NCBI RefSeq assembly: GCF_938018035.1
Contig: NZ_CALIJF010000312.1
Coordinates: 1 to 14,160, forward strand
Origin: an uncultured Campylobacter sp.
GTDB taxonomy: Bacteria; Campylobacterota; Campylobacteria; Campylobacterales; Campylobacteraceae
Reading direction: 5' to 3'
Length of the DNA stretch: 14,160 nt
Shown here: one piece after another, positions 7,538 to 13,845 of the stretch
How the letters are laid out: every line of letters starts with the position of its first letter
How positions within the stretch are numbered: the stretch's first letter is position 1
The notes under the pieces: generated by a model
What the model was told of the DNA's origin: nothing
Seen by the model: only the letters and a program-made list of their open reading frames with translations
Databases searched by the model: none
Position numbers and translations under genes: made by a program

Positions 7538-8491
7538 ATGAGTGAAGAAAAAAGTTGCGCCTGTGCGCATGTCAAATCCCAAAACGTAACCGACGCGCCC
7601 GGCAACAACACCGTGTTTATGATCTGGCGCTTTAACGCAGACAAAACCGCCTGCAAAAAGGCTTTCGAGGGCCTTTGCGCTCTGGTGATAAATTTAAACA
7701 AAACCGCCGTTACGAGATTCGGCGCGGCTAGCGAAACAAGCTGCGTGCTCGGCGTGGGTTTTGAGGCGTGGAAAATGCTCGGCTTGCCGAAGCCTTTGCC
7801 GAAGGAGCTAAAAAATTTCGAAGAGATTAAGGGCGATAAACACGCTGCGCCCGCCACCGGAGGCGATATTCATATCCATATCAGAGCCGCAAATCAAGCC
7901 GTTTGCTACGATATGGCAAGCGAGATCAGAGCCGCGCTAAAGGATGTCGCGACATGCGAGGAGGAGATCTGCGGCTTTAAATACTACGACGGGCGCGCTA
8001 TCATCGGCTTTGTGGACGGCACCGAAAACCCGCAGGGCGCAGATCGCGACTTTTTCGCCAAGGTAGGCGACGAAGATGCGGCGTACAAGGGCGGCAGCTA
8101 TCTTTTTACGCAAAAATATATCCACGATATGAGCGCGTGGAACGCCGCGGGCGTCGCCGAGCAGGAGCGTGTCATCGGCAGATCCAAGCAAAACGATATC
8201 GAAATGAGCGAGGAGATAAAACCTAGCAACTCGCACTCCGCCGCAGCCAACGTCGGCGACGATAAAAAGGTCGTGCGCGGCAATATGCCGTTTATGCAGG
8301 GCGGCGAGACGGGGACCTACTTCATCGCCTACGCAAGCACCTTTAGCACGCTGGAGCTGATGCTTGAGAGTATGTTTATCGGCCGCCCGCGAGGCAACTA
8401 CGACCGCCTACTGGATTTCAGCGCCGCAAAGACGGGCGCGCTCTTTTTCGCTCCGACCTTCGATATGCTGCAGGCTTATAGCGCAGAGTAA
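7538..8491 (+). CDS. DyP-type (dye-decolourising) haem peroxidase
   Basis: The protein is a DyP-family haem peroxidase, which oxidises substrates with H2O2; the in vivo substrate is unknown. At 317 residues it is close to the compact YfeX-like class. The family signature GFVDGTEN (157-164) carries the distal catalytic aspartate (Asp160). PSNSHS contains the probable proximal haem-ligand histidine (His233), and VVRGNMPF contains the probable distal arginine (Arg247). HIHIHIRA-type strands of the ferredoxin-like fold are at about 111-117. No Tat or Sec signal is seen, so it is probably cytoplasmic. The N-terminus is unusual in having a Cys-x-Cys-x-His cluster (CACAH, residues 7-11). A strong ribosome site AAAGGAGA precedes the ATG. 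The next gene starts 25 bases downstream and may be co-transcribed. I see no encapsulin-type targeting tail and no encapsulin gene. Confidence 0.92.
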   Translation: MSEEKSCACAHVKSQNVTDAPGNNTVFMIWRFNADKTACKKAFEGLCALVINLNKTAVTRFGAASETSCVLGVGFEAWKMLGLPKPLPKELKNFEEIKGDKHAAPATGGDIHIHIRAANQAVCYDMASEIRAALKDVATCEEEICGFKYYDGRAIIGFVDGTENPQGADRDFFAKVGDEDAAYKGGSYLFTQKYIHDMSAWNAAGVAEQERVIGRSKQNDIEMSEEIKPSNSHSAAANVGDDKKVVRGNMPFMQGGETGTYFIAYASTFSTLELMLESMFIGRPRGNYDRLLDFSAAKTGALFFAPTFDMLQAYSAE

Positions 8492-8516
8492 ATTTAGCTT
8501 TAATTAAAGGCGCGCG

Positions 8517-9131
8517 ATGTTTTGCGATCTAAGCCCGTATCAAAGCAGGCGCTGCAAAGAGATCATAGAGGGCAAAGTCGAAAATAGTGAAAACGTCAGG
8601 GGTCTGATAGAGTTCATAGACGCTAAATTTAAAACTCGAGCGATCAGCGCGTTTTACGGCGCGGGCAGGGACTCGGCGTGGCTTAAGATCGTGCTTCGCT
8701 TCGATAAAGACGCCGCAAAAATCACCGATAAAAAGTGCATCGAGCGCTATCTCGCCCGCACGCTGCTTTACGCGAAGCTAAACGAGCTAAAGAATTTTTA
8801 TATCTCGGTCGAGTCCTTCGAGTCGCAGATCCGCACCGATCTGATCCAAGGCGCGGTAGAGGAGCTGCTGCGAAACCGAAACGAGCTTTTAGCGCCGCTT
8901 AAAATTTGGTATATCGCAGCGGTGTCCGACGCGCCCATAGTTTTTTATTGCACGAGACAAGATGCGGCACGCCGCGAAGGGGGCGGAAAGATAGAGCGAC
9001 TGATAAGAAATTTTATAGAGAAAGCGCAGGACGCCAAATATCTGAGCCACATGGAATTTAAGCTGTTTTTTGACAGTAAGGAGTCTGTGGATCTTGAGTA
9101 CGGCGGAAATTTGTTCTATTATTTCAAATGA
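8517..9131 (+). CDS. Unrecognised 204-residue protein
   Basis: I do not recognise a named family. The frame is intact, with AAAGG 6 bases before the ATG, and it lies 25 bases after the peroxidase stop, so co-transcription is possible. The protein is soluble, mixed alpha/beta, and rich in charged residues. It has no signal peptide and no membrane segment. A cysteine near the N-terminus (Cys3) and one in KEII-type helix context (Cys13) are present. The C-terminal part, FKLFFDSKESVDLEYGG followed by an aromatic FYYF ending, looks like a conserved tail of small accessory proteins, and an immunity-type role is possible, but that is only an impression. It is followed by a run of broken small genes. 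Confidence 0.75.
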   Translation: MFCDLSPYQSRRCKEIIEGKVENSENVRGLIEFIDAKFKTRAISAFYGAGRDSAWLKIVLRFDKDAAKITDKKCIERYLARTLLYAKLNELKNFYISVESFESQIRTDLIQGAVEELLRNRNELLAPLKIWYIAAVSDAPIVFYCTRQDAARREGGGKIERLIRNFIEKAQDAKYLSHMEFKLFFDSKESVDLEYGGNLFYYFK

Positions 9132-9151
9132 AATTTAGCTAAGGAGCGAAA

Positions 9152-9456
9152 ATGGATGCGAAGCTTTACAGAAGGTAACGCAGCTCTCGCAAGGGCTTGA
9201 GGAGGGCGGCGTGCAGAGCCTAAAAGCAGCACTTGAGGGCGAAGGCGACGAGGTTAGCAAGACGCGAGCTCGCGTGATCTTAGGCGAATACTACGTGATG
9301 AAAGGGGATTTCGCGCAGGCTAAGGAATATCTAGGGCCCGTGGCGCAAGACACCGAGCGACTGCGAGATCAATACGACGACCTGCTGGACGATGAAATTT
9401 GCAGAGCCGATATGCTTTTGGATATGATCGAGCGCTTCGGGTTTTTGGCGGAATAA
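9152..9456 (+). pseudogene. Small TPR-like protein gene with a frameshift near its start
   Basis: A strong ribosome site AAGGAG (9141-9146) precedes ATG at 9152, but that frame stops after eight codons (TAA at 9176-9178). If one base is added near 9163, the frame joins the long open frame ending at 9456. The joined protein would be about 101 residues and would read LQKVTQLSQGLEEGG and onward as a continuous helical protein. Residues encoded by 9270-9340 (ARVILGEYYVMKGDFAQAKE) resemble one tetratricopeptide-type helix pair. Without the correction, translation could only begin at a GTG (9211) that has no positioned ribosome site. The protein is acidic and soluble, and no family is recognised. 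It is either real decay or a one-base sequence error. Confidence 0.65.
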
Positions 9457-9507
9457 AACGGCTCGCGATATGCGGCGGAAGAGATAAAATTTTAAGATCG
9501 GAGCGAA

Positions 9508-9800
9508 ATGTCAGACTACTCATTTGAAACTATAGAGCAAATGCTGCTAAAATGTGTAGCCGAGGGCGGCGAGCCCGAGCTTAGCTTTCGCCTACGCGGC
9601 GCAGAGTATATGATCATCGCCTACGCCGATCTCGCTGCTCATTTCAAAGATGCGCGGACGAGGCGGGTGCAAATGCAAGCGGCGAGCGGTATTTCGCCAC
9701 GCTGCGGGAGCTCTACGGCGCGCCGCAGATAGACGGGCGCTCGCTAAAAGAGCTCTGGAGCGAGGCGGATGAGTTTTACTGCTTTGATTTCGAGCTATGA
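9508..9800 (+). pseudogene. Small unrecognised protein gene with an internal frameshift
   Basis: ATG at 9508 has GGAG (9500-9503) upstream. The first frame encodes MSDYSFETIEQMLLKC and then FRLRGAEYMIIAYAD, but after about codon 42-49 it degenerates to Arg/Ala-rich sequence ending at 9732. A second frame, clearly coding, runs on to TGA at 9800: it contains SFQRCADEAG, then GERYFATLRELYGAPQIDG and ends EFYCFDFEL. One base missing between about 9631 and 9655 explains both. The reconstructed product is about 97 residues, soluble and acidic. I do not recognise the family. Size and neighbours would suit an immunity-type or other accessory protein, but that is only inference. Confidence 0.7.
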
Positions 9801-9950
9801 GACCTCGAAATTTTATGCGACGGTGCAGTAAGCGCACGCAGCGCTGATAAAATTTGAACGAAATAAAATTTTGAAAGGACGCAAGCAGGCTCTGCTTGGG
9901 ATGGCGTCGCTAAAGCGTGCGGCGCGAACGACAAATTTAGCAGCGCAAAA

Positions 9951-10714
9951 ATGCCCGAGCCGCTAGCGAAGAATTTTGAAACGAGAGTAAATTTAATGCA
10001 AAATTTAAAAGACGAATCGCAGAAGTCGCGGCAGCCTGAACAAAACGGCGCCGAGCGCCGAAATCCGCCGAAATTTGACAATAAATCCCTCATCGTAAAA
10101 GACTACAACATAATAGTATTCTTTATTTATAACCTATTCTTCGCCCCTTTGGCGGTACCGGTGTTTCTGTATATAGGCGATATTTTCCCATACTATACGC
10201 CGTTTGTTCCTGTAGCATTCGCCGTCGTATCTTATCTCAACAGCGCCCATACGCGCTTTGTTCATTTGACGAATAGGAGCATTAACTACGTTAACAAGGG
10301 CAAAATCACGAAATCTATAAAATTTGATGAGATATCGCTCATAAAGCTCACTGCTACGCCGCTATTCGGACATATCGTGCCCGCTAGAAATTCCCAGGCA
10401 TTGTGCTTTCGTTCATCGTGATAGGCGTCGCGTTTGCCGGATTTTTACAAAGCCTTAGAGGATTTATAATTTTTATTATGAGTCTGACGGCATTGATTTT
10501 GCCGTTTTTCATCTCTAAACTGATTTTTTCAAAGATCACGGAGGGGAAATTTAGCTTCCGCGCGATCGATACTTTGATCATCTATGACGGCAAGGGCGAA
10601 TTTATCAGTTTTATGATGAGCGGAGCGGACTTTGAAAGGGTTTGCCGCTACATGCCAAAAGAGCGGCGGATCAGCCCGTCAAAATTTCAAAAGCAGTTTG
10701 TGATATTTCAATGA
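9951..10714 (+). pseudogene. Multi-pass membrane protein gene broken by one or two frameshifts
   Basis: Two open frames, 9951-10421 and a second continuing to 10714, together encode one protein. The first has a polar N-terminus, two membrane helices (at about 10105-10215) and a short strand-rich stretch ending IKLTATPLFGHIVPAR. The second begins FPGIVLSFIVIGVAFAG and gives two more membrane helices and a soluble tail. One base missing in the A run at 10388-10390 would join them. The layout of paired helices with a strand-rich cytoplasmic part recalls bacterial PH-like membrane proteins, but I cannot assign a family. The start could be ATG 9951 or ATG 9996; neither has a strong ribosome site. 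A possible third piece in another frame runs from about 10705 to a TGA at 10809-10811 (containing SINIIAEVCPRTPQ), needing one more indel in the TTT at 10706-10708. Confidence 0.65.
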
Positions 10715-11047
10715 AACGGGCGTTTCGATCAATATCATCGCCGAGGTTTGCCCGCGCACGCCGCAAAGCTCGATGGAATTTCGCGGCAGCTCGCATCACT
10801 TCGCGCCTTGAAATTTACCGAGCTCGCTTTAAATTTTAAGGCGCAGAGTTTGAATTTCAGTCCGAAACGACGCGTCTGGCAATAAATTTTACTTAGCGAG
10901 CGGGGCTGCGGTGATTTGAAATCGGACGCTTTTGGGTCATGACCGCGCCTGCCAAACTATGTAAATTTCATATCCAAAGCGTTCGGCGACTCAAGCCTTG
11001 CGTTTAATTTAATCCACAATTACAAGCCGAATTTCAATCTGTCCAAT

Positions 11048-12070
11048 TTAAATATCCGCGCAGACTGCGTGCATCGCGGCTCCATCGTTTGCCACGGCGT
11101 AGAGGCGCCCGCCGCTAGCGAGCATGATCTGATCCGAGCCGAATTGAAACTCGCCGAATTCCACCTCTTTTAAGATCGAGCCGTCCTCCGCGCTAATCAA
11201 AACCGGCTTGCCGCGGCGATCTGCGAGTAAAATTTTATCCTCAAACCACGCGAAATGCTCGGTTCCGCCGGTGTCAAGCTTAAAAATCACCTCGCCGCTT
11301 GCCGCGTCTACGGCGTATAGGTGCCCGCCCTTGCCCGCGGTGCCGAAATACAGCGTCTTGCATCCCTGCCGCTTACCTTGCGCATCAAAATGCACTGCTC
11401 CGCCGCGCAGGCAGACAGGCGTATATAGATACGCGCCGAGCTTCAGCCGCCAAAGCGTTTTGCCTTTTGCGGCCGCTTTTTTGCGCGTTTGCTTGCCGTC
11501 TTTTAAAATTTTATCTTTCGCCTCGCTCGTTTCGTCGTGTGGATCGCTTTTACTCGCTTTACAAACAGCCGCCGCGCCGAACAAATTTGACCCGCCTTGC
11601 GAGGCTCTGCACTCCATCATAAATGGTGAACTCATCCGCACGCAAAAGCCCTCAAACTCGTAGGTTCGCGCATCGTTATAAATCTGCTTCACGGGCGCAG
11701 GAGCGTCGCCAAGCTCGCTCATTTCGCCGTCTTGTATTTTGATGAGCTTTGCGGGCGAATCGACGAAGCCCTCGTAGTATCTCGTATTTAGCACGAAGTG
11801 GCCGTCCTGCGGGTAGCAAAGCGCGGAGGCGGCAGAGAAAATTTCGCGCTGTTCGTAGGTGAGCACTGATCTTTTATGTTCGCTAAAATCGCGCGAAAAC
11901 GTATCTAGCAGCACGTAGCCGGGCGTTAGCTTTGCGGCGATGTTTTGTTCGCTAGGAGCCGCGAAAGCAAAATGGACGAAGGCAATCCGCTCGCCCATCT
12001 CGTAAATGCCCGTCACGCCGTGTCCGCGAAACTCCACGCCCTGCATCGCAAGAGGATATGATTTTAGCAT
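11048..12070 (-). CDS. PQQ-like beta-propeller repeat protein
   Basis: This is a 340-residue protein of no firmly known function. The C-terminal half has blade-like repeats of the PQQ/WD40-like kind: KTLYFGTAGKGGHLYAVDA followed by SGEVIFKL (239-264), KPVLISAEDGSILKEVEFG (288-306) and GGRLYAVAND (320-329). These folds usually bind partners or act as scaffolds. No signal peptide is evident, so the protein is probably cytoplasmic. Residues about 155-206 are a Lys/Ala/Ser-rich low-complexity segment that interrupts the repeat region (see the findings). The start is supported by AGGAG 7 bases upstream, and TATAAT on the minus strand at 12095-12100 gives a short leader. It is monocistronic here and convergent with the broken genes to its left. 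The plus-strand open frames inside it are shadows. Confidence 0.82.
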   Translation of the reverse strand: MLKSYPLAMQGVEFRGHGVTGIYEMGERIAFVHFAFAAPSEQNIAAKLTPGYVLLDTFSRDFSEHKRSVLTYEQREIFSAASALCYPQDGHFVLNTRYYEGFVDSPAKLIKIQDGEMSELGDAPAPVKQIYNDARTYEFEGFCVRMSSPFMMECRASQGGSNLFGAAAVCKASKSDPHDETSEAKDKILKDGKQTRKKAAAKGKTLWRLKLGAYLYTPVCLRGGAVHFDAQGKRQGCKTLYFGTAGKGGHLYAVDAASGEVIFKLDTGGTEHFAWFEDKILLADRRGKPVLISAEDGSILKEVEFGEFQFGSDQIMLASGGRLYAVANDGAAMHAVCADI

Positions 12071-12094
12071 TTCGGCTCCTTAAAATTTGAAGCG

Positions 12095-12100
12095 ATTATA
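12095..12100 (-). promoter_or_regulatory. Candidate -10 box for the PQQ-like protein gene
   Basis: An exact TATAAT lies on the minus strand, in the context GCTATAATCGC, 25 bases upstream of the start codon. The same GCTATAATCGC context precedes tRNA-Ser(GGA). No clear -35 box is seen. Confidence 0.6.
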
Positions 12101-12585
12101 GCTTAAATTTGGGCGCGAATTTTAAAATTTTGTATGCACGTTGAAATTTGCGGCGCGCACGTTAAATCATACGATGCACACGCTAAAATTTTGCGGCGCG
12201 TGGCATGGAATTTCAAATTTCGCGGAGCTTCCAAAATTTTACGCCTGGCACAATGAACGCTACGTCTTAAAAACTCATAACTAAATTTCGTTGCTAGGTT
12301 TTTCATTCACTTTTATACCAGACGAATGCCCAAAGTTTAATGCCATTACATTATTTCATCATTGTACACTACTTTGATTCAGACTGATCAATTAGGCCAC
12401 TATCGAAATTCTAGCTTTTTCGCTACGTATCTTTCTAGCATTCATTTACGAATATGCTATTATAGCTGCCTATTTACACTGCTAATAGTGAAGTAGAGTT
12501 TAAACGTAAAGAGCATTAAATGAAAATTAGTATAGATAAAATGTGAAAATTTGAAGTTAAAATGGAATTTCGGATTAGATTAAAA
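12101..12585. other. Gene-free spacer with a composition change
   Basis: I see no credible gene in about 485 bp. The part nearest the PQQ-like gene (to about 12260) is made of AAAATTTT/AAATTT words in G+C-rich flanks, including two similar stretches, AAATTTGCGGCGCGCACG (near 12144) and AAAATTTTGCGGCGCGTGG (near 12185). From about 12260 to 12585 the sequence is more A+T-rich and lacks this pattern, with stops in all frames. Short open runs on the minus strand, such as one starting MALNFGHSSGIKVNE, have no supported family. Confidence 0.6.
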
Positions 12586-12673
12586 TGGCCGGGAGATAGG
12601 GATTCGAACCCCAGGAGGCTTTCACCTCAACGGTTTTCAAGACCGCCGCTTTCGACCGCTCAGCCATCTCCCG
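12586..12673 (-). tRNA. tRNA-Ser(TGA)
   Basis: On the minus strand the acceptor CGGGAGA pairs with TCTCCCG, followed by discriminator G and an encoded CCA. The anticodon loop CTTGAAA gives UGA (reads UCA). A long serine-type variable arm and the T loop GGTTCGAATCC are present. It is the last gene of the minus-strand tRNA cluster, separated from tRNA-Cys by the small lipoprotein gene. Confidence 0.96.
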
Positions 12674-12679
12674 ATTAAG

Positions 12680-12696
12680 GGCGGGTAGACCCCGCC
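12680..12696 (-). promoter_or_regulatory. Hairpin between the small lipoprotein gene and tRNA-Ser(TGA)
   Basis: GGCGGG (12680-12685) and CCCGCC (12691-12696) form a perfect 6-bp GC stem with a 5-base loop. It begins seven bases upstream of the mature 5' end of tRNA-Ser(TGA). There is no T run, so it is not a standard terminator. It may be a processing or stability element for the shared transcript. Confidence 0.45.
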
Positions 12697-12731
12697 GAAA
12701 GTTCGCGCAGATCAAGATCTACACGTGGAAT

Positions 12732-12887
12732 TTATTCGGTTTTTTCTCCGACCCACTCGGCGCCGTTGTGAACCTTTTCTTTGGTCCATTGAGCCGCATT
12801 GTGTGAGTCCTCTTTTACGCCGTGCCAAGTATTAGAGCACCCGTTAAAAACCGTCAATGCCAAAAGAGCCGCTAGTATGTATCTCAT
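12732..12887 (-). CDS. Small entericidin-like lipoprotein, 51 residues
   Basis: ATG at 12887 is preceded by AGGAG with good spacing, and the frame runs 51 codons to TAA. The N-terminus MRYILAALLALTVFNGC is a lipoprotein signal with Cys17 as the lipidation site; Phe at the -3 position is slightly unusual. The mature peptide of about 35 residues is polar and begins CSNTWHGVKED, which resembles the CNTxxGxGxD start of entericidin-family lipoproteins. It carries two similar segments, HNAAQWTKEKV and NGAEWVGEKTE. The function of such peptides is membrane-stress or toxin/antidote-like in enterobacteria, but unknown here. The gene sits between tRNA-Cys and tRNA-Ser(TGA) on the same strand, so it is probably transcribed with them. 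Confidence 0.85.
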   Translation of the reverse strand: MRYILAALLALTVFNGCSNTWHGVKEDSHNAAQWTKEKVHNGAEWVGEKTE

Positions 12888-12907
12888 AATAACTCCTTTT
12901 TAGGATC

Positions 12908-12981
12908 TGGAGGCGACACCCGGATTCGAACCGGGGATCAAAGCTTTGCAGGCTCATGCCTTACCACTTGGCTATGTCGCC
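12908..12981 (-). tRNA. tRNA-Cys(GCA)
   Basis: On the minus strand GGCGACA pairs with TGTCGCC, with discriminator T (U73, a cysteine identity element) and an encoded CCA. The anticodon loop CTGCAAA gives GCA. Length is 74 nt. It is 16 bases downstream of tRNA-Leu(TAA) in the cluster. Confidence 0.96.
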
Positions 12982-12997
12982 GCGCCGGCTTATTAGG

Positions 12998-13084
12998 TGG
13001 TGCCCGGAGCCGGACTTGAACCGGCACGGAAAAAATTCCGAGGGATTTTAAGTCCCTTGCGTCTACCGATTCCGCCATCCGGGC
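12998..13084 (-). tRNA. tRNA-Leu(TAA)
   Basis: On the minus strand GCCCGGA pairs with TCCGGGC, with discriminator A and an encoded CCA. The anticodon stem AGGGA/TCCCT encloses CTTAAAA, giving anticodon UAA. The variable arm CGGAATTTTTTCCG forms the long extra stem expected for leucine tRNA. Length is 87 nt. Confidence 0.96.
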
Positions 13085-13111
13085 ACGTTTAATACAAAAC
13101 AGAATGTAAAA

Positions 13112-13186
13112 TGGAGCGGGAAACGAGAGTCGAACTCGCGACATCAACCATGGCAAGGTTGCGCTCTACCACTGAGCTATTCCCGC
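13112..13186 (-). tRNA. tRNA-Gly(GCC)
   Basis: On the minus strand GCGGGAA pairs with TTCCCGC, with discriminator T and an encoded CCA. The anticodon stem CAACC/GGTTG encloses TTGCCAT, giving GCC. Length is 75 nt. It is the first gene of the minus-strand cluster Gly-Leu-Cys-lipoprotein-Ser. Confidence 0.96.
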
Positions 13187-13229
13187 GCAAAGAAATGAAA
13201 TATTACCCAATGCAAGCTTAAAATTTCAT

Positions 13230-13235
13230 TTTATA
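13230..13235 (-). promoter_or_regulatory. Candidate -10 box for the minus-strand tRNA cluster
   Basis: The minus strand reads GCTATAAAATG here, 44 bases upstream of tRNA-Gly. A closer TAATAT (13200-13205) is an alternative. No -35 box is evident, so the choice is uncertain. Confidence 0.4.
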
Positions 13236-13300
13236 GCGGCTTTTGCGGAGAAAATTTTGGCGTAGCGCTGGAATTTAAAAATTTTGTAAGTAAAATAATG

Positions 13301-13306
13301 TAAAAT
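13301..13306 (+). promoter_or_regulatory. Candidate -10 box for tRNA-Ala(GGC)
   Basis: TAAAAT lies 15 bases before the mature tRNA-Ala. A second TAAAAT is at 13291-13296. A perfect 9-bp inverted repeat (ATTTTGTAA at 13281-13289, TTACAAAAT at 13306-13314) surrounds the region; it could be regulatory or simply a product of A+T-rich sequence. Confidence 0.4.
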
Positions 13307-13321
13307 TACAAAATCTTTATT

Positions 13322-13397
<76 letters not shown>

Positions 13398-13507
13398 TTT
13401 AAGCTACTTTTAATTTTAAATCACTTCTTTTAGATCTCTTTTACTTCCTTTAAATACCGATATTTAGGGCCTTTATTAATTTTGATTATTTTTGTTTCTT
13501 TTTATGT

Positions 13508-13513
13508 TATAAT
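13508..13513 (+). promoter_or_regulatory. Candidate -10 box for the right-end gene pair
   Basis: An exact TATAAT (context GTTATAATTATTT) lies in an A+T-rich spacer, 57 bases before the first codon of the broken gene at 13570. No good -35 box is seen. Confidence 0.4.
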
Positions 13514-13569
13514 TATTTTAGAATAATTCAGTTAGTTATTAGGTTAGTTAAAACCTATTTACAGAAAGA

Positions 13570-13816
13570 GTGATAAATATCGCCCAAAAGCCCTTTGGCG
13601 CATATATCGCACAAAAACGAAAAATGGTATAAGTGAGAGCTATATCGCAAAAATCATTAAGATGAACGAAAAATATATACCTCCATCTTTTGACGAGCGC
13701 AATATAAAGACGATGAAATATAGCGATATTTTAGAATTTTGAACCAAAATAATCCGAGTTCTAGTCGTCTCGAAACGCTTCATCGCCTAATAAATGATAT
13801 AGAAAAGTCTTTGTAA
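13570..13816 (+). pseudogene. Broken small gene, HTH-like or toxin-tail remnant, with two frameshifts
   Basis: Three consecutive reading pieces in different frames make one coherent peptide. From GTG 13570: INIAQKPFGAYIAQKRK, then a stop at 13630. From about 13626 in the next frame: ISESYIAKIIKMNEKYIPPS, ending at TGA 13740-13742. From about 13736 in the third frame: NQNNPSSSRLETLHRLIND, ending at TAA 13814-13816. One base missing in the A run at 13621-13624 and one in the T run at 13737-13740 would join all three into about 82 residues. The first two pieces resemble the beginning (FGxYIxxKR) and recognition region (GISESYIAKI) of an XRE-type DNA-binding domain with its middle missing. Alternatively, being just before an immunity-type gene, it could be an orphan toxin C-terminus. 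GTG has only a weak ribosome site. Confidence 0.5.
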
Positions 13817-13845
13817 TAAATTAAATTTTAATGAAAGGAGAGATT

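Noticed and set aside
10642..10839. Plus-strand open frame of 65 codons overlapping the membrane protein gene
   Set aside because: The product is Arg/Ala/Ser-rich, out of frame with the membrane protein; the third frame of the same stretch is more protein-like.
11208..11663. Plus-strand open frames of 151 and 107 codons
   Set aside because: Both lie opposite the PQQ-like gene, have no ribosome site and give Arg/Ser/Pro-rich products typical of antisense reading.
12103..12306. Minus-strand open frame of 67 codons
   Set aside because: It is made of translated AAATTTT spacer words (ARRKIL-like units), has no good ribosome site, and overlaps the promoter region of the PQQ-like gene.
12260..12585. 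Possible transposase or integrase remnant in the A+T-rich spacer
   Set aside because: Only very short open runs with no recognisable motif, and no terminal inverted repeats or target duplications were seen.
12938..13156. Minus-strand open frame of 72 codons
   Set aside because: It spans tRNA-Gly, tRNA-Leu and tRNA-Cys; the familiar MAESVDARDLKS-like string is the common translation artefact of tRNA sequence.
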